A stretch of DNA of 64,000 nucleotides. Source: CAMLJR01 sp964631955. Lineage in GTDB: Bacteria > Pseudomonadota > Gammaproteobacteria > Pseudomonadales > CAMLJR01. The DNA lies in contig CAZWBA010000008.1 in assembly GCA_964631955.1 (NCBI GenBank), positions 1-64,000 on the forward strand, read 5' to 3'. The translations under genes were made by a program, and so were the position numbers. This document shows positions 52,489 through 60,738 of the stretch, in pieces. The notes under the pieces were generated by a model, which did not search any database, was not told where the DNA came from, and saw only the letters and a program-made list of their open reading frames with translations. How positions within the stretch are numbered: the first letter of the stretch is position 1; every line of letters starts with the position of its first letter.

Positions 52489-53709
52489 ATGAAATCAATT
52501 CACGCATATCTGATCAGTGTCGTACTGCTAATAAACTCCGTGTTTGCACAGGCGCAAAATGGCGATCTGAGCCTCAATGGCATCGCCGCGTTCGAGCAGT
52601 TGCGCAAGGAGTATTACATCGGTGCTCTTTATCTGGGCTGGCCGGGCCACGATCAGGCCACCATCAACAATATGCCGGGCAAGAAGCGCATGGCGATTCA
52701 CATCACGGCCGATCGCTGGCCGGCGCTGCGTTTCGCGCAGATGTGGAACCAGGCCATCACCATCAACAATCCCAGCGCCTTCATCAATGCCAATGCGCTC
52801 GACATTCTTTCCTTTACCAGTCTGCCCAAGGGGGACCTGGTCGAGGGCGATCGTCTGATCATCGAACTGGCCACCAACAACACGACGGTCGTGTCGCTGA
52901 ACGGCGTCACCGCGCTGCGAACCGGCAGCCCCGCCCTCTTCACCATGCTGGTCAATGCATGGATCGGCGCGCGTCCGCCCACCTCGGAATTCAAGCGTGA
53001 CATTCTCGATCTGCCGAAAACCCAGGCGGGTAACGATCTGGTCGCCCGCTTCGAAAATGTGAAGCCTAACGACGCTCGCAAGAAAGTCATTGCCGGCTGG
53101 GGTTTTAAAGTTGATTCCGAAACTGCGGCGGCACCAGCCGTGGCCACCGTAACCGCCCCGGCTGCAGCGCCAGCCGCCGCGCCTGCACCCGCGGCGAAAA
53201 AACCGGAGGACACCAAACCGGCGGAAACCCGACCGGCAGTCGCGGCAAAACCGGCCGACCAGAAACCTGCTGAAACCAGACCTGTGGAACAGAAACCGGC
53301 TCCTGCGCCCGCCGTTGCCGCCGCGCCGGAACCGGTGAAACCGGCCCCCGCGCCTGCTGCGCCGCAACCCGATCCGGCGGCCCTGGCGGCGAAAGCGGCT
53401 CGCGAAAAGGCACAGGAAACCATGAATAACGAATACGCTGCCGTCGTGCGCAACAAGGTGCTGCGCAACATCGATTACCCCAAACGCGCAGTCAAAGACA
53501 ATATCGAAGGCCTGGTGATGGCCCGTATCAAAGTGGACCGCAGCGGCGGGCTGAGCTCGGTGGAAATCGCCCAATCGGCTGACGACCTGCTCGACGCCGA
53601 AGCATTGCGCGCCGTGCGTAAAGCCGCGCCGTTCCAGAAGGCACCCGATGCTCTCGACGGCAACACGTTCGAGCTCATCGTTCCCATCGTCTTCAAGCTC
53701 TCGCAGTAG
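52489..53709 (+). CDS. Periplasmic protein with chalcone-isomerase-like and TonB C-terminal domains
   Basis: A 406-residue exported protein. The signal peptide (MKSIHAYLISVVLLINSVFAQA) is followed by a domain of about 190 residues that resembles bacterial chalcone-isomerase-like proteins (EYYIGALYLGWPG; MAIHITADRWPALRFAQMWNQAI). A Pro/Ala/Lys/Glu-rich linker of about 110 residues leads to a TonB C-terminal domain (IDYPKRAVKDNIEGLVMARIKVDRSGGLS … VPIVFKLS). The signal looks cleavable, so unlike TonB it may not be held in the inner membrane. No ExbB/ExbD genes are adjacent. I chose the ATG at 52489 for the signal peptide and the GGGTGGA upstream. Confidence 0.8.
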   Translation: MKSIHAYLISVVLLINSVFAQAQNGDLSLNGIAAFEQLRKEYYIGALYLGWPGHDQATINNMPGKKRMAIHITADRWPALRFAQMWNQAITINNPSAFINANALDILSFTSLPKGDLVEGDRLIIELATNNTTVVSLNGVTALRTGSPALFTMLVNAWIGARPPTSEFKRDILDLPKTQAGNDLVARFENVKPNDARKKVIAGWGFKVDSETAAAPAVATVTAPAAAPAAAPAPAAKKPEDTKPAETRPAVAAKPADQKPAETRPVEQKPAPAPAVAAAPEPVKPAPAPAAPQPDPAALAAKAAREKAQETMNNEYAAVVRNKVLRNIDYPKRAVKDNIEGLVMARIKVDRSGGLSSVEIAQSADDLLDAEALRAVRKAAPFQKAPDALDGNTFELIVPIVFKLSQ

Positions 53710-53762
53710 ATTCCTCCTCCCCTACTGTCCGTCTCTTAAACACGACTCCTTCCTCCAGACAT

Positions 53763-53787
53763 GCCGCCGGTCAGTTTCTCCGGCGGC
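53763..53787 (+). terminator. Hairpin after the TonB-domain gene
   Basis: GCCGCCGG-(9 nt)-CCGGCGGC, a perfect 8-base GC stem 53 bases after the stop. A clear T-run is missing (GCTTCGTCT follows), so it is a terminator only in the weak sense. Confidence 0.4.
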
Positions 53788-53848
53788 GCTTCGTCTCGCA
53801 TCTATACTGATTTCACGCCTCACCGAGATTTATTCCACGGCTGTAACA

Positions 53849-54238
53849 ATGCATCCAATCACCCGCGATCCGATCAATCATTTATTTTCCGATTTGCAAG
53901 AATCAGACAAAATTCCGCATGCGGATTTAATTCTCTGCCATTTCTGCCATGCCGCCATCACCACGCGCCATGAAGAACTCGTTATAAGCGGCGGGCATCA
54001 GCACCGCTTCATCAATCCGACCGGCTACCAATTTCATATCGGCTGCTTCAGGCTCGCACCCGGCTGTGATATCAGCGGCCCCGCCACCGATGAGTTCACC
54101 TGGTTCAAAGACTATGTCTGGCAGATCGCACGCTGCAGCGATTGCGGCGAACATCTCGGCTGGCTGTATCAGAACGGTGAAGCCAATCAGTTTTTCGGCC
54201 TGATCATCGACAAACTGGTTCGCTACCAGGCGCAGTAA
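53849..54238 (+). CDS. Bacterial CULT-domain protein (cereblon family)
   Basis: A 129-residue protein that is one complete CULT domain, the thalidomide-binding domain of human cereblon. Zinc cysteines are Cys30-x2-Cys33 and Cys96-x2-Cys99; the aromatic cage tryptophans are Trp85 (TWF), Trp91 (YVW) and Trp105 (HLGW). Spacings Trp-Trp 6, Trp-Cys 5, Cys-Cys 3, Cys-Trp 6 equal those of human CRBN (Trp380, Trp386, Cys391, Cys394, Trp400). Asn56 in NPTGY corresponds to Asn351. ITTRHEEL and FFGLIIDKL also match. The residue equivalent to His378 is Phe83. No signal peptide is seen. Bacterial CULT proteins are known (Magnetospirillum MsCI4), but their role is unknown. The ATG at 53849 begins the conserved region. 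Confidence 0.93.
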   Translation: MHPITRDPINHLFSDLQESDKIPHADLILCHFCHAAITTRHEELVISGGHQHRFINPTGYQFHIGCFRLAPGCDISGPATDEFTWFKDYVWQIARCSDCGEHLGWLYQNGEANQFFGLIIDKLVRYQAQ

Positions 54239-54362
54239 ACGGCATCCCCTTTTATATTCACCCTGACGCTCGTCCTGCATTGACACGGATGTTCACCACT
54301 GGCATCGAGCCGACGGCGCACCGTATGATGGGCGCCGCTTTCGTTACGGCCTTCACTCGCGT

Positions 54363-55025
54363 ATGACCACTCCCTATATCGTTCCGCATTGCGAACGCGA
54401 AATTGCCATCGTGTTTGCCGACGCACATATCGTCGTCATCGATAAGCCTCATGGCCTGCTTTCGGTTCCCGGGCGCGATCCGGCCAATCGCGATTGCGTG
54501 CCGTCGCGTTTACAAACTGATTTCGGTGAATTGCGCATCGTGCACCGTCTTGATCTCGACACATCGGGCCTGATGATTCTGGCGCGCGACGCCGACACGC
54601 ATCGCCATCTCAACCGCCAGTTCGAACAGCGCTCGGTGGAAAAATATTACGAAGCGCTGGTGTGGGGATTGCCTGTCGAAGACGAAGGCAAAATCGATTT
54701 ACCGATCATCGTCGACTGGCCCAATCGTCCGAAAAAAATCGTCGATTACGAAAATGGCAAATCGGCGCAAACGCTTTATCGTGTGATGTCGCGCGATGCG
54801 GGAAAAAATATCGCACGTGTCGAGTTGAAACCGATCACGGGGCGTTCGCATCAATTGCGCGTACACCTCGCCGAAATCGGCCATCCGATTTTAGGCTGCC
54901 CCTTCTATGCGCATGAACAGGCGCGCAATGCGTATTCACGCTTAACGCTGCATGCGCGCGAACTCGAACTCACCCACCCCGCTACCGGCGAAAAAATGCG
55001 TTTTCGCGCCGCTGTCCCTTTCTGA
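54363..55025 (+). CDS. rluA: RluA-type RNA pseudouridine synthase
   Basis: A 220-residue pseudouridine synthase of the RluA family with the catalytic motif HRLDLDTSG (Asp64, the same number as in E. coli RluA) and the family motif ITGRSHQLRVHLAEIGHPILG. E. coli RluA makes pseudouridine at position 746 of 23S rRNA and 32 of tRNAs. The N-terminal PHCEREIAIVFADAHIVVIDKP start is typical and there is no S4 domain, which separates it from RluC/RluD. It follows the CULT gene by 124 bases in the same direction. Confidence 0.9.
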   Translation: MTTPYIVPHCEREIAIVFADAHIVVIDKPHGLLSVPGRDPANRDCVPSRLQTDFGELRIVHRLDLDTSGLMILARDADTHRHLNRQFEQRSVEKYYEALVWGLPVEDEGKIDLPIIVDWPNRPKKIVDYENGKSAQTLYRVMSRDAGKNIARVELKPITGRSHQLRVHLAEIGHPILGCPFYAHEQARNAYSRLTLHARELELTHPATGEKMRFRAAVPF

Positions 55026-55127
55026 TCACATCGTACCTTTTTGATCGCAGCTCGCATTACAAACGCAGTGCTTGCCATTGTGCGATCAGCGTTAGAGACT
55101 AGGCGCGACACAGATATACATAAATAC

Positions 55128-55655
55128 ATGGCGAATGAGAAAACCGCTGTGGTGACTTGCGAACAATTCAACGATGAAACGCTGCTGGTCGCGCAACCGA
55201 ATCGCTCGGCGAGCTGGCGATTCAATAAATTCATCATTCTCGCGTTTGCGAGCTGGTGGACGCTTATCGCAAGTTTCTTCGTACTCAAGGGATTGTGGCC
55301 TATCATCCCTTTCGCCGGCCTCGAAGTCGGCGGCCTCGCGCTCGCGCTTTATTATGTCTGCTGGAAACTGCAGCAACGCCACGTAGTAAAATTTCGCGGC
55401 GCAAAAATCACCTTGCAGAAAGGTGCATACCGGCCCTGCTTCTCCTGGCATTTTCCGCGCGATGCCGTTTCGCTATCGGTGGAAATACAGCCTCACCCGT
55501 GGGACCCGCTCAAAATATTTCTCTGCAATCGAGAACAGTCAGTTCCTGTCGGCAATTTTTTAAACAGGGACGACAGTAAAAAATTATTGAATCTGTTACG
55601 CGATCAGGGTTTGTGTGTGAAAAACTTCAGCGAGCTGAGTCAGCTCGATTTGTGA
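55128..55655 (+). CDS. DUF2244 membrane protein
   Basis: A 175-residue protein with two adjacent transmembrane helices (about residues 37-55 and 61-79) followed by a beta-rich cytoplasmic domain with WKLQQRHVVKFRGAKITLQKG and SWHFPRDAVSLSVEIQPH. This is the DUF2244 pattern; function is unknown, although members often lie near cytochrome oxidase or cell-envelope genes. The ATG at 55128 gives the short polar N-terminus expected; upstream frame is open but not conserved. Its stop is 33 bases before the convergent hydratase-like gene. Confidence 0.75.
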   Translation: MANEKTAVVTCEQFNDETLLVAQPNRSASWRFNKFIILAFASWWTLIASFFVLKGLWPIIPFAGLEVGGLALALYYVCWKLQQRHVVKFRGAKITLQKGAYRPCFSWHFPRDAVSLSVEIQPHPWDPLKIFLCNREQSVPVGNFLNRDDSKKLLNLLRDQGLCVKNFSELSQLDL

Positions 55656-55688
55656 GAAAAATATTGAGCCGCATCCCGAGAAGAGAGT

Positions 55689-56564
55689 TTATTCACTAAA
55701 AAATTCGATACGCCCCAGCCGATCGTAATCCGCCACATAAATTCCTTTTTGTAACGGCCCCGCCTTACCCAGCGCACCGGTAATCAATACCTGCCCCGGC
55801 TGAATCGTCCAGCCGCTCGCAACGGAGCGATTGACGAGAAACAACAATGCCTGCCACTGATCGCCTAGCGCATCGCGACCGCTGCCCTGCGTAACGACTT
55901 CACCATCGCGATACAGCGTAACCGATACCGAGTTCGGATCGATTACCGTCGGCGAACGACCGGGCCCCGCAATAAAATGTTTTGCACCGGCATTACTCGC
56001 GATGATATCGACACCGGTAAATTTTTTATCGCCGCCCGCGTGACTCAAATCCGGCAACTCGATCACCGGCATCATTTCGCTGACAACCGCTTTCAGCGCA
56101 TTCACATCCGCGAGCGGATACTGAATGCGTTCATTGAAACGATAACCGATCTCCACTTCGACGATGGCTTTGCGGTAATCGCGCATTTTCACGTGATAGC
56201 CGTCCTCGGCTTTTTTGAGCTGACTGCCTCCGGGCAGCACACCGGCGATGGGCTCGCTGATACCGAATTGCTGCTGCCCCGCCGCGCTCGTGAGTCCAGC
56301 TTTAAATCCCTCCGGCGCGCGCGACAGCGGCACCTCGTGCAAGGCGTTGTATTGAATGCGATAGGCCGCTTCAGTGGTCAGCTCTTTGCCAAACCGCTCG
56401 CTGAGCAGCGGCACTGGCTCACTGTTCACCCATGCTTGAGTAATACGCTTGCTGCCCTCGGGAACGGGATCGATGACCGTCGCGCACCCAGACAGGAGCA
56501 AAGCTATCGCGGTGATATGGGACAGTGTTGCAAGCGGCAGCGTTACGGAGGAAAGCATGCGCAT
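55689..56564 (-). CDS. MhpD-like (2-keto-4-pentenoate hydratase family) lipoprotein
   Basis: A 291-residue protein that joins a lipoprotein signal (lipobox LSGC, Cys27) to a fumarylacetoacetase/MhpD-type fold. Metal-site segment IVEVEIGYRF and the late GDALGDQWQALLFLVNRSVASGWTIQPGQVLITGALG match bacterial hydratases, which in most cases are cytoplasmic enzymes of aromatic degradation. An export signal on this fold is unusual. AAGGAA lies about 7 bases upstream of the ATG. No other aromatic catabolism gene is nearby, so the substrate is not known. Confidence 0.8.
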   Translation of the reverse strand: MRMLSSVTLPLATLSHITAIALLLSGCATVIDPVPEGSKRITQAWVNSEPVPLLSERFGKELTTEAAYRIQYNALHEVPLSRAPEGFKAGLTSAAGQQQFGISEPIAGVLPGGSQLKKAEDGYHVKMRDYRKAIVEVEIGYRFNERIQYPLADVNALKAVVSEMMPVIELPDLSHAGGDKKFTGVDIIASNAGAKHFIAGPGRSPTVIDPNSVSVTLYRDGEVVTQGSGRDALGDQWQALLFLVNRSVASGWTIQPGQVLITGALGKAGPLQKGIYVADYDRLGRIEFFSE

Positions 56565-56734
56565 GGTGGTTCCTTAGCGAAATCAACGAGATTTGAACGG
56601 GCCACAGCATAGCCGATCCTGTCGCTATCTACGTATGCTCGCCCGCCGCGGACTCGGGTACACTATGCCACCTTGAAAACACGCCCCCAGAAAAATCAGC
56701 ACGCCCTATCGATACCGCAAGCCCAGAGAATCGC

Positions 56735-58099
56735 ATGTCCGCCAGCTCCCCGAACTCCAATTCCCGCAAAGTCGGCTTTGTCAGCCTCGGTTGTCCGAAA
56801 GCCCTGGTCGACTCGGAACGTATCCTCACGCAACTGAAGCTCGAAGGTTACGACGTGGTGCCGACGTATCAGGACGCCGATGTCGTCGTCGTGAATACCT
56901 GCGGTTTTATCGATAGCGCGAAACAGGAATCGCTCGATGCGATCGGCGAAGCGCTCAAGGAAAACGGGCGCGTGATCGTCACGGGTTGCATGGGCTCAGG
57001 CGCCGATGCCGAAAAAATTAAAGAAGTGCATCCGCAAATTCTGTCGATCTCGGGTGCCGCGCAATACGAACCGGTGATGCAGGCGGTACACGAATATTTA
57101 CCGCCGGCGAAAGAACACAACCCGTTAATCGATTTAGTCCCACCGCAGGGCATCAAATTAACACCGCGTCATTACGCGTATTTAAAAATTTCCGAAGGCT
57201 GCAATCATCGCTGCACGTTCTGCATCATTCCGTCGATGCGCGGCGACTTGGTCAGCCGGCCCATCGGCGATGTGATGGATGAAGCCGAGCGGTTGGTGAA
57301 AGCCGGCGTGCGTGAAATTCTGGTCATTTCGCAAGACACGAGTGCGTATGGTGTCGATACCAAATACCGCACAGGCTTCTGGAATGGCCAACCGATTAAA
57401 ACGCGCATGCAGGAATTGTGTGAGGCGCTCGGTGAGCTCGGCGTGTGGGTGCGCCTGCATTATGTGTATCCGTATCCGCATGTCGACAATGTGATTCCAT
57501 TGATGGCGGAAGGAAAAATCCTGCCGTATCTGGATATTCCATTTCAGCATGCAAGCCCGCGCATTCTGCAATTAATGAAACGCCCCGCACATCAGGAAAA
57601 AACGCTCGAACGTATCAAACGCTGGCGCGAGCAATGTCCTGAATTAACCCTGCGTTCGACCTTCGTCGTCGGCTTCCCCGGCGAAACCGAAGAAGACTTT
57701 CAAATGCTGCTCGACTGGCTGGAAGAAGCGCAGCTCGATCGCGTCGGTTGCTTTGAATATTCACCTGTCGAAGGCGCCACCGCTAACGATCTGCCCGACC
57801 ACGTACCCGATCACATCAAAAAAGATCGCTACGAGCGTTTCATGGCTGTGCAGCAAAAAATTTCCGCGGCGCGTTTGAAAAAGAAAATCGGCACGCTGAT
57901 CGAAGTGCTGGTCGATGAAGTGGTCGAGGAAGGGGCGGTCGCGCGTTCATGGGCCGATGCACCGGAAATCGATGGTCGCGTATTTATCGATCGCGAATAT
58001 CTCGACGGTTTCGAAAATTTACAGCCCGGCGATACGCTGGTGGTCGAAGTCATCGATTCCGATGAATACGATTTGTGGGGCGTTCCCGCCGCCCTCTAA
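56735..58099 (+). CDS. rimO: Ribosomal protein S12 methylthiotransferase RimO
   Basis: A 454-residue radical SAM enzyme that methylthiolates Asp89 of ribosomal protein S12. The N-terminal UPF0004 domain has cluster cysteines at Cys20 (GCPKALVDSE), Cys56 (NTCGFI) and Cys85 (TGCMG). The SAM cluster is Cys156-x3-Cys160-x2-Cys163 (GCNHRCTFC). A C-terminal TRAM domain ends the protein. The RimO-specific SLGCPKALVDSE start separates it from MiaB. It is followed by a short palindrome and rsmE, 46 bases downstream. Confidence 0.95.
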   Translation: MSASSPNSNSRKVGFVSLGCPKALVDSERILTQLKLEGYDVVPTYQDADVVVVNTCGFIDSAKQESLDAIGEALKENGRVIVTGCMGSGADAEKIKEVHPQILSISGAAQYEPVMQAVHEYLPPAKEHNPLIDLVPPQGIKLTPRHYAYLKISEGCNHRCTFCIIPSMRGDLVSRPIGDVMDEAERLVKAGVREILVISQDTSAYGVDTKYRTGFWNGQPIKTRMQELCEALGELGVWVRLHYVYPYPHVDNVIPLMAEGKILPYLDIPFQHASPRILQLMKRPAHQEKTLERIKRWREQCPELTLRSTFVVGFPGETEEDFQMLLDWLEEAQLDRVGCFEYSPVEGATANDLPDHVPDHIKKDRYERFMAVQQKISAARLKKKIGTLIEVLVDEVVEEGAVARSWADAPEIDGRVFIDREYLDGFENLQPGDTLVVEVIDSDEYDLWGVPAAL

Positions 58100-58101
58100 G
58101 C

Positions 58102-58129
58102 TTCCCCTCTCCCCAAATGGGAGAGGGAA
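58102..58129. repeat. CCCTCTCCC palindrome after rimO
   Basis: TTCCCCTCTCCCC-AAAT-GGGAGAGGGAA, a near-perfect palindrome starting 3 bases after the rimO stop. CCCTCTCCC…GGGAGAGGG repeats are widespread intergenic elements in proteobacteria. No T-run follows on either side, so a terminator role is unclear. Confidence 0.65.
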
Positions 58130-58145
58130 TTGCTCAGAGAAATGA

Positions 58146-58856
58146 ATGAATATCATCTTAATTGAACCACACGATTACCTTAGCGATGATCGTGTGCGCT
58201 TGAGCGATGAGCGCGCACAGCATATTCGCGAAATTCTCGGCGCTGAAAAAAACAGGATTTTAAAAGTAGGCAACCTCAACGGCCTGCTCGGCAGCGGCGA
58301 AGTTTTGCATATCGACGAGAACGCGATTGAGCTGAATGTAAAACTCGATCGCGAACCGCCGCCCAAATTGCCGCTCACCATTATTCTCGCGCTGCCGCGA
58401 CCGAAAATGCTGCGGCGTATTTTACGCACTGTTGCCGAACTCGGCGTGCGCGAACTCATTCTCGTCAACAGTGCCAAAGTCGAAAAAAGTTACTGGCAGA
58501 CACCTGCGCTCGATGCGGAAACTATTCGCGGTTATTTTATCGATGGTCTGCAGCAGTCCGGCGATACGGTATTGCCGTCGATTCGATTCGAAAAGTTATT
58601 CAAACCTTTCGTCGAGGATCGTTTACCTGCGCTATTGAAAAACTCAAACGGAATCGTCGCACACCCGGGTACCGCCGAAACCTGTCCCGTTGCGTTCAAT
58701 CAGGATTGCGTGCTCGCGATTGGGCCCGAGGGCGGATTCACTCAATATGAAGTCGATAAATTGATTCAAGCTGGAATGCGCAGCGTGCATCTCGGTACAC
58801 GAATCCTGCGCGTCGAAAATGCGCTGACGACGTTGATTGCGCGGCTATTTATCTAA
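58146..58856 (+). CDS. rsmE: 16S rRNA m3U1498 methyltransferase RsmE
   Basis: A 236-residue SPOUT-family methyltransferase that methylates U1498 of 16S rRNA. The PUA-like N-domain (about 1-75) is followed by the knotted catalytic domain with LAIGPEGGFTQYEVDKL and the end motif HLGTRILRVENALTTLIA. Length is normal. It lies 46 bases after rimO and may be co-transcribed. Its last 4 bases overlap the end of the convergent msrA gene. Confidence 0.94.
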   Translation: MNIILIEPHDYLSDDRVRLSDERAQHIREILGAEKNRILKVGNLNGLLGSGEVLHIDENAIELNVKLDREPPPKLPLTIILALPRPKMLRRILRTVAELGVRELILVNSAKVEKSYWQTPALDAETIRGYFIDGLQQSGDTVLPSIRFEKLFKPFVEDRLPALLKNSNGIVAHPGTAETCPVAFNQDCVLAIGPEGGFTQYEVDKLIQAGMRSVHLGTRILRVENALTTLIARLFI

Positions 58857-59509
58857 CCCACATCCCTGCTATCTAAACAAACACCGGTACCGCCCAGACC
58901 GCAATAACCGCCGGGATTTTTTGCCAGATATTGCTGGTGATACTCTTCGGCGTAATAAAATTCCGGCACATCCAGAATTTCAGTCGTTATCGCGGGGAAG
59001 CCTGCATCATGCAGTGCCTGTTGAAATTCGCTTTGCGTTGCCAGTGCCAATGCTTTCTGCGCGGGCGAATAACAATAAATGCCCGAACGATATTGCGTGC
59101 CGATATCGTTGCCCTGACGAAACCCCTGCGTCGGGTTATGGCTTTCCCAAAACACCTTGAGTAATTCTTCATAAGTGATTTGCTGCGGATCGAAAACCAC
59201 GAGCACGACTTCGTTATGGCCCGTCTGCCCCGAGCACACTTCTTCATACGCCGGATTGGGCGTAAAACCCGCTGCATAACCCACCGCCGTCGTATAAACG
59301 CCGGGCTGCTGCCAGAAGCGTCGTTCCGCGCCCCAAAAACAACCGAGCCCAAACATCGCCTGCTCCATTCCATCAGGAAATGGTGGTGTCAATGTCGTGC
59401 CGGAAACGTAATGCCTTGCGGGTACCGGCATTTTTTGTGCGCGTCCCGGCAATGCCTGTTCGGGGGCCGGCATCGTCAACTTATGTTGTCGTGCATTGAA
59501 CCAGTTCAT
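58853..59509 (-). CDS. msrA: Peptide methionine sulfoxide reductase MsrA
   Basis: A 218-residue MsrA with catalytic GCFWGAE (Cys57) and the family segments VGYAAG, EEVCSGQTGHNEVV and FWESHNPTQGFRQGNDIGTQYRS. Resolving cysteines are likely those in GGYCGLGGTGVCLD at the C-terminus. The N-terminal 45 residues match the longer gammaproteobacterial type. It repairs oxidised methionine in the cytoplasm. It is convergent with rsmE. Confidence 0.95.
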   Translation of the reverse strand: MNWFNARQHKLTMPAPEQALPGRAQKMPVPARHYVSGTTLTPPFPDGMEQAMFGLGCFWGAERRFWQQPGVYTTAVGYAAGFTPNPAYEEVCSGQTGHNEVVLVVFDPQQITYEELLKVFWESHNPTQGFRQGNDIGTQYRSGIYCYSPAQKALALATQSEFQQALHDAGFPAITTEILDVPEFYYAEEYHQQYLAKNPGGYCGLGGTGVCLDSRDVG

Positions 59510-59565
59510 GGCGATCTCCGGAAATTAATGATGTCGCACCGATAAAGTTTCGGCACGCATCGATA

Positions 59566-60738
59566 TTATTTTGCTGCGGCTGACGGCTCGGCGATACGCA
59601 CGAGCTGGCTTTCCGCAATCGCATCGGGCGGATTCATGACAACGCGATCATCCGCCGTAAGGCCGGCGAGGACTTCCACCTCGGTGCCATAGTCGCGCCC
59701 GAGCTGAATCGGTTGCAGATGGATTTTCTGCTGCGCATCGACCGTGGCTACCTGCAATCCTTCCTTGCGGAAAATCAATGTGTTGATGGGCAGACGCAGG
59801 GTCGGTTGTGCCGCGAGTTTCAGATTCACGTGCGCGTAGGCGCCGGGCAATAATTTTGCCGATGAATTATCCACTTCGATTTCGGCTCGCAGGGTGCGCG
59901 TTTCGTTATCGATGGCATCGGCGCTGCGCACCAGTTTTCCCGTGAAACGCTGTCCGGGACGTTCGGCAAATTCGAGCGACGCTTCCAGTCCCGCTTTAAT
60001 CTGAGCTGCATAAACTTGTGGCACTTGAATGTATACACGCAACTTTTCATCGGCGACGATATGAAATAACTCGGCGCCGGACGCCGCGCTGACCAGCGCG
60101 CCGATATCGACATTGCGTGCAGTGATCACGCCGTCGAACGGTGCGACGATGCGTTTGAACCCCTGCAATTCGCGCAGTCTTTTGACGTTGGCCTGCGCCG
60201 AATCGCGCAATGCCTCTCTCGCCGCAGCCTCGCCAGTTTTTTCATCCACTTCCTGTTGCGATACGGCATCGACACTGCGCTGTTCGAGCCAGCGCTCGGC
60301 GGTACTGCGCGCAAGTGTGGCATTGGCCGTTGCCGTCGCCAGTTCGGCCTGCGCCTGCAGCAACTGCTGATCGATTTCCGGCGCATCGATTTCCGCGAGC
60401 AATTCTCCTTTCTTCACGCGCGTGCCGATATCGACTTTCCAGCTTTTCAGATAGCCACTCGTGCGCGCATAGATAGGCGCATCGGCAAAAGCGCGCACGT
60501 CGCCCGGCAACGTTAATTCCTCGCCGCTCGTCTGCAGCGCGGGCCTGATGGTCATCACCACGGCCGCTGCACTTTCCTCGACGCGTTGCTGCAGGGCGCG
60601 ATCATTCTTGACGCGCTTGCCGATACCGATCAGCACAACCGCGACGACGATTATCGAAATGACGAGCAGCCACCGGCGCTGCGATGGTTTCAGCGAAAAC
60701 TCGCCGGCAGACGTGCGTTCGGAATTTTTATCGACCAT
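59566..60738 (-). CDS. RND efflux periplasmic adaptor subunit
   Basis: A 390-residue membrane fusion protein. A single hydrophobic N-terminal segment (about residues 22-41) anchors it in the inner membrane. The lipoyl halves (APIYARTSGYLKSWKVDIGTRVKKGELLAEIDAPEID and the return strand near FDGVITARNVDIGALVS), an alpha-helical hairpin (about 115-185), and beta-barrel and proximal domains follow. Its ATG overlaps the stop of the permease gene (TAATG), so the two are coupled. An outer-membrane channel gene is not in the window. Confidence 0.92.
   Translation of the reverse strand: MVDKNSERTSAGEFSLKPSQRRWLLVISIIVVAVVLIGIGKRVKNDRALQQRVEESAAAVVMTIRPALQTSGEELTLPGDVRAFADAPIYARTSGYLKSWKVDIGTRVKKGELLAEIDAPEIDQQLLQAQAELATATANATLARSTAERWLEQRSVDAVSQQEVDEKTGEAAAREALRDSAQANVKRLRELQGFKRIVAPFDGVITARNVDIGALVSAASGAELFHIVADEKLRVYIQVPQVYAAQIKAGLEASLEFAERPGQRFTGKLVRSADAIDNETRTLRAEIEVDNSSAKLLPGAYAHVNLKLAAQPTLRLPINTLIFRKEGLQVATVDAQQKIHLQPIQLGRDYGTEVEVLAGLTADDRVVMNPPDAIAESQLVRIAEPSAAAK

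Noticed and set aside
52528..53574. Minus-strand open frame of about 350 codons opposite the TonB-domain gene
   Set aside because: Arg/Phe/Gly-rich mirror of the Pro/Ala-rich linker; the plus-strand protein has a signal peptide and two recognisable domains.
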